From contig CABSAB010000069.1 of assembly GCA_902475515.1 (NCBI GenBank), positions 1 through 7,013 on the forward strand: DNA of 7,013 nucleotides, written 5' to 3'. Shown piece after piece: positions 6,346 to 7,013 of this stretch. How positions within the stretch are numbered: position 1 is the stretch's first letter; each line of letters starts with the position of its first letter. A model generated the notes under the pieces. It had not been told where the DNA came from. It searched no databases and saw only the letters and a program-made list of their open reading frames with translations. Made by a program: the position numbers and the translations under genes. This stretch comes from an uncultured Eubacteriales bacterium. Lineage in GTDB: Bacteria; Bacillota; Clostridia; Oscillospirales; Oscillospiraceae.

Positions 6346-6374
6346 ATTATACCGGAGACCAGAAACTTTGTCAA
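6346..6374 (-). promoter_or_regulatory. Consensus sigma-A promoter of the metal operon
   Basis: On the minus strand, TTGACA (6374-6369) and TATAAT (6351-6346) are exactly 17 bp apart, both hexamers matching the consensus perfectly. The start of transcription should be near 6339-6340, about 60 bp before the HMA start codon. A promoter this strong normally needs a repressor, consistent with the operator next to it. Confidence 0.93.
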
Positions 6375-6424
6375 GGGAATTTCTGATAATGCGCAAAGAA
6401 ACTATTTTTTTGCGGGAGATTTTA

Positions 6425-6433
6425 TGGTATACT
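6425..6433 (+). promoter_or_regulatory. Possible extended -10 promoter element
   Basis: TGGTATACT is an extended -10 with five of six hexamer bases matching TATAAT. No good -35 is seen at 16-18 bp. If used, it would give a long leader of over 300 nt for the coiled-coil gene, or an independent short RNA. Confidence 0.35.
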
Positions 6434-6574
6434 ATGTATAGAGGAATGCACCGAAACGGGTGCAAAAGCATAGAACAAAGAGGAGTGCAAGAATTTTCTG
6501 GGAGGTACTTATAAAAATTTCCAAAACCAACCGTTTTTTTATCTTTTTTTTGACGCATCCTTTGACGGGGCGTC

Positions 6575-6583
6575 TGTTATAAT
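6575..6583 (+). promoter_or_regulatory. Possible extended -10 promoter element
   Basis: TGTTATAAT is a perfect extended -10. The two TTGACG words upstream are spaced 22 and 10 bp from it, so neither is a normal -35. It could act as an alternative promoter for the coiled-coil gene. Confidence 0.4.
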
Positions 6584-6647
6584 GAAGCCGTAGAAAGGAA
6601 ATAGTGCCCCCTCAAAAAAATACACTATTCGACTAAAAATGCAAAAA

Positions 6648-6738
6648 TTTCCCACCCCGGGTATTGACCATCCAAAAAATTGGGCGTATAATAATACCCA
6701 CTATGCGCCTATGATGTGAGATCCTTTCCGGTGGGAAA
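6648..6738. repeat. Nested inverted repeats around the 6664-6692 promoter
   Basis: Outer arms TTTCCCACC (6648-6656) and GGTGGGAAA (6730-6738) are perfect complements 73 bp apart. Inside them, GGGTATT (6659-6665) and AATACCC (6693-6699) closely bracket the promoter. A third, imperfect pair is GGCGTATA (6683-6690) with TATGCGCC (6702-6709). They could be binding sites for a regulator. Because the outer left arm is upstream of the predicted start, the outer pair cannot form a hairpin in that transcript. Confidence 0.5.
6664..6692 (+). promoter_or_regulatory. Sigma-A promoter for the coiled-coil gene
   Basis: TTGACC (6664-6669) and TATAAT (6687-6692) are 17 bp apart, a near-perfect match. Transcription would start near 6699, giving a leader of about 68 nt before the ATG at 6767. 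This is the best of the three plus-strand candidates in the region. Confidence 0.85.
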
Positions 6739-6766
6739 AATCGGCTGTGGAATGGAGGTTATGCTT

Positions 6767-7013
6767 ATGACAGAAAAAGAGCTTCGTAAACTGCATAGAC
6801 AGGACCTCCTTCAGCTGCTGCTGGAACAGGGAAAGGAAGCGGTGCAGCTGGGCAGTCAACTGGCTGAGACGGAAGAAAATCTGAGCCAGACCCAGTCCGG
6901 CAATGACCGGCTGAAAAACAAGCTGGATGATAAGGACGAACAGATCGAACGGCTGAAAGAACGGCTGGACGAAAAGGACGCCCAGATCAACAAGCTGAAA
7001 AGCCGCCTGGACG
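6767..7013 (+). CDS. Coiled-coil protein of unknown function (partial, runs off the window)
   Basis: The first 82 residues of a protein continue beyond the window edge. The N-terminus MTEKELRKLHRQDLLQLLLE is a short helical head. From about residue 30 the sequence is highly charged, rich in Glu, Lys, Asp and Gln, with Leu/Ile at heptad spacing, so it should form a long coiled coil. Residues 48-61, 62-75 and 76 onward are near-copies of one 14-residue unit (RLKxxLDxKDxQIx), two heptads each. There is no signal peptide or membrane segment in what is visible, so it is probably cytoplasmic. Of two in-frame ATGs, the one at 6767 lies 8 nt after GGAGG (6754-6758), whereas the one at 6761 is only 2 nt away, so 6767 is preferred. 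I do not recognise the family with confidence; similar N-termini occur, from memory, in uncharacterised gut Clostridia proteins. Confidence 0.8.
   Translation, partial: MTEKELRKLHRQDLLQLLLEQGKEAVQLGSQLAETEENLSQTQSGNDRLKNKLDDKDEQIERLKERLDEKDAQINKLKSRLD
6908..7013 (+). repeat. 42-bp in-frame tandem repeat encoding coiled-coil heptads
   Basis: Units begin at 6908, 6950 and 6992 with CGGCTGAAA, CGGCTGAAA and AAGCTGAAA. Each full unit encodes 14 residues. The copies are diverged at the DNA level, so expansion is not very recent. The third is cut by the window edge. Confidence 0.75.

Larger units (their letters stand above)
6375..6766. other. Non-coding AT-rich divergent intergenic region
   Basis: About 390 bp with no convincing gene on either strand lie between the metal-operon promoter and the coiled-coil gene. 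It holds three plus-strand promoter-like elements, a small hairpin (TGCACC 6447-6452 with GGTGCA 6459-6464), tandem TTTGACG words (6549-6555 and 6561-6567), two long T-runs (6534-6540 and 6544-6551) without a clear preceding stem, the inverted repeat AATAGTG/CACTATT (6600-6606, 6623-6629), and nested inverted repeats around the last promoter. No tRNA, and no riboswitch I can recognise, is present. A small RNA cannot be excluded. Confidence 0.6.

Noticed and set aside
6446..6514. 22-codon plus-strand open frame (MHRNGCKSIE...) after the first extended -10 element
   Set aside because: Its only purine-rich site is directly against the ATG, leaving no proper spacing, and the peptide has no recognisable feature. 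It contains the small hairpin, so a structural or chance explanation is more likely.
6331..6558. Minus-strand open frame of about 75 codons across the divergent spacer
   Set aside because: It covers the metal-operon promoter and part of the operator, has no good ribosome site, and its composition looks like translated AT-rich non-coding DNA.
6604..6636. Tiny GTG open frame of 10 codons after AAAGGA at 6594-6599
   Set aside because: Spacing to the start is only 4 nt and the peptide is not a recognisable leader type; too little evidence to call it.
1..7013. CRISPR arrays, transposons, insertion sequences, tRNA or rRNA genes, phage genes
   Set aside because: No spaced direct repeats of CRISPR type, no transposase or integrase motifs, no terminal repeats with target duplications and no tRNA-like cloverleaf were seen.

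Overview
The window looks like a chromosomal stretch of a GC-rich, low-oxygen Firmicute, most likely a gut-type Clostridia member near the Oscillospiraceae/Ruminococcaceae. This rests on strong GGAGG-type ribosome sites before every gene, consensus sigma-A promoters, a transketolase split into two adjacent genes, a minD-mgsA style pair, and protein sequences that read like clostridial homologues. It is inferred from memory of these families, not from a search.

Layout. (1) Bases 36-130 are the C-terminal end of a glycyl-tRNA synthetase. Bases 1-36 do not continue that gene and look like a piece of something else joined on. (2) Bases 162-1940 hold the two transketolase halves, directly abutting, closed by a GC-rich hairpin. 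(3) Bases 2017-2715 encode RsmG, the 16S rRNA G527 methyltransferase, followed by a strong terminator. (4) A clear extended -10 promoter (2882-2909) drives a two-gene unit: a MinD-family ATPase without the usual C-terminal membrane anchor, then a methylglyoxal-synthase-fold protein whose catalytic residues appear replaced. A strong terminator (4140-4180) closes it. (5) On the minus strand, 6279-4179 is a metal-export operon: a free-standing HMA metal-binding protein (DCxxC) followed by a Zn/Cd/Pb-type P1B ATPase that lacks its own N-terminal metal-binding domain. It has a perfect consensus promoter and a palindromic ArsR/SmtB-like operator just downstream of the predicted transcription start. 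(6) Bases 6375-6766 are a non-coding, AT-rich divergent region with several promoter-like elements and nested inverted repeats. (7) From 6767 to the end is the start of a coiled-coil protein built of 14-residue repeats, cut by the window edge.

How they work together: transketolase (pentose phosphate pathway), RsmG and GlyRS are housekeeping genes and are probably only neighbours. The minD/mgsA-like pair is one transcription unit and is the most unusual part, because both proteins depart from their families at functionally decisive places. The HMA protein probably hands metal to, or regulates, the ATPase, and metal-responsive derepression is expected from the operator. The repressor gene itself is not in the window.
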